From: JAQGMO01 sp050954505
Lineage (GTDB): Bacteria > Pseudomonadota > Gammaproteobacteria > Burkholderiales > Burkholderiaceae_D
NCBI GenBank assembly: GCA_050954505.1
Contig: JBPBPY010000067.1
Coordinates: 1-6,442 of the forward strand
Reading direction: 5' to 3'
DNA: 6,442 nt
This document shows, in pieces, positions 6,070-6,442 of the stretch (its first letter is position 1; each line of letters begins with the position of its first letter). The notes under the pieces were generated by a model. That model searched no databases. It was given only the letters and a program-made list of their open reading frames with translations, and had not been told where the DNA came from. A program made the position numbers and the translations under genes.

Positions 6070-6083
6070 CTGTGACTAGCTAT
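6066..6083. repeat. 6-bp inverted repeat ATAGCT/AGCTAT
   Basis: ATAGCT (6066-6071) and AGCTAT (6078-6083) flank GTGACT. The repeat overlaps the right arm of the larger inverted repeat and runs into a possible -10 element TATATG at 6081-6086, so it is well placed as a repressor site for the downstream gene. Confidence 0.35.
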
Positions 6084-6171
6084 ATGATTCCGACAGGCGA
6101 ATTCCGGCCAAAAGCAGACTGTTGGATATGTCTGAGAGCCATTGCAAACAACATTTTTATGTGGAAATTTA

Positions 6172-6442
6172 ATGACTCGTACAGCTGGTGCCAAAAACAT
6201 TACGCCGTTTGAATCACGAACGGTCATAGCAAGTTCCCTGAACACAGAGATTCGCCACCTTGCCTCATCCTCAAATCAAACGGTTCTTCAGTATTTTCAA
6301 GGCTTATTAAAACACCAGAGGAATTACTCGAATTGGCTTCAGACAAGACATAACGAGCTTATAAAAACGAAGAAGGTGCTGTCGAATCTTAATAATGATG
6401 CGGCACGTGGGCCTAAGGATAGTACGTTCAGGAAGTATAAAT
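6172..6442 (+). CDS. Unrecognised leading-region protein, N-terminal 90 residues, truncated by the window edge
   Basis: The frame from ATG 6172 stays open for 90 codons to the window edge. GTGGAAA, ending six bases upstream, is a plausible ribosome site. The visible part is polar and basic, with a likely helical middle (about 38-75, including YFQGLLKHQ and NELIKTKKVLSNL) and a basic tail. No signal peptide, membrane segment or family motif is seen. It follows the stb terminator and has its own upstream inverted repeats, so it is probably an independent transcription unit. In R388-like plasmids this side of oriT enters the recipient first and often carries stability or establishment genes, but no function can be assigned here. 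Confidence 0.6.
   Translation, partial: MTRTAGAKNITPFESRTVIASSLNTEIRHLASSSNQTVLQYFQGLLKHQRNYSNWLQTRHNELIKTKKVLSNLNNDAARGPKDSTFRKYK

Noticed and set aside
6003..6245. Minus-strand open frame of 80 codons
   Set aside because: It covers the terminator, the inverted repeats and the start of the plus-strand gene at 6172. It has no clear ribosome site or recognisable features.

Overview
The window looks like the transfer-origin side of a conjugative or mobilizable plasmid, or an integrated relative, from a proteobacterium. It carries a mobility module of the IncW R388 type (MOBF relaxase class). A leftward operon reads trwA-trwB-trwC: nicking accessory protein, coupling protein, relaxase-helicase. 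A rightward stbA-stbB-stbC-like operon is transcribed divergently from it. A roughly 400-base noncoding region with strong inverted repeats lies between the two and is the obvious place for oriT. Species cannot be assigned from the sequence. The trw genes are moderately GC-rich, while the stb-side genes and especially the intergenic region are visibly AT-richer.

Layout. Positions 1-2075 (minus) hold the N-terminal 691 residues of a TrwC/TraI relaxase-helicase that runs off the left edge. Positions 2078-3634 (minus) encode a complete TrwB-type coupling ATPase. Positions 3638-4030 (minus) encode a small ribbon-helix-helix TrwA-like protein. The three genes are 2-3 bases apart, with ribosome binding sites in the end of the gene before, so they form a translationally linked operon. 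Positions 4031-4430 are noncoding. They contain a 10-bp palindrome, a GC-rich hairpin with a C9 run, a perfect 14-bp hairpin, a small GGAC/GTCC hairpin, an AT-rich tract with a degenerate direct repeat, and a good sigma70-type promoter for the stb operon. Positions 4431-5992 (plus) encode StbA-like, StbB-like (ParA/MinD-fold ATPase) and StbC-like (C-terminal membrane anchor) proteins, followed by a clear intrinsic terminator at 5994-6020. Positions 6017-6171 contain two inverted repeats in front of an unrecognised gene that starts at 6172 and runs off the right edge.

How it works together (from the R388 paradigm plus inference). TrwA and the relaxase bind oriT, and TrwC nicks one strand and stays attached to its 5' end. 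TrwB docks the complex to a type IV secretion channel, and the TrwC helicase unwinds the DNA. In R388 the stb genes lie next to oriT in the leading region, which enters the recipient first, and they balance vertical stability against conjugation. The same arrangement is seen here. No mating-pair-formation genes, replication gene, CRISPR array, tRNA, rRNA or transposase is visible. The system is a recognisable variant of a known module; the least explained parts are the oriT architecture and the partial gene at the right edge.
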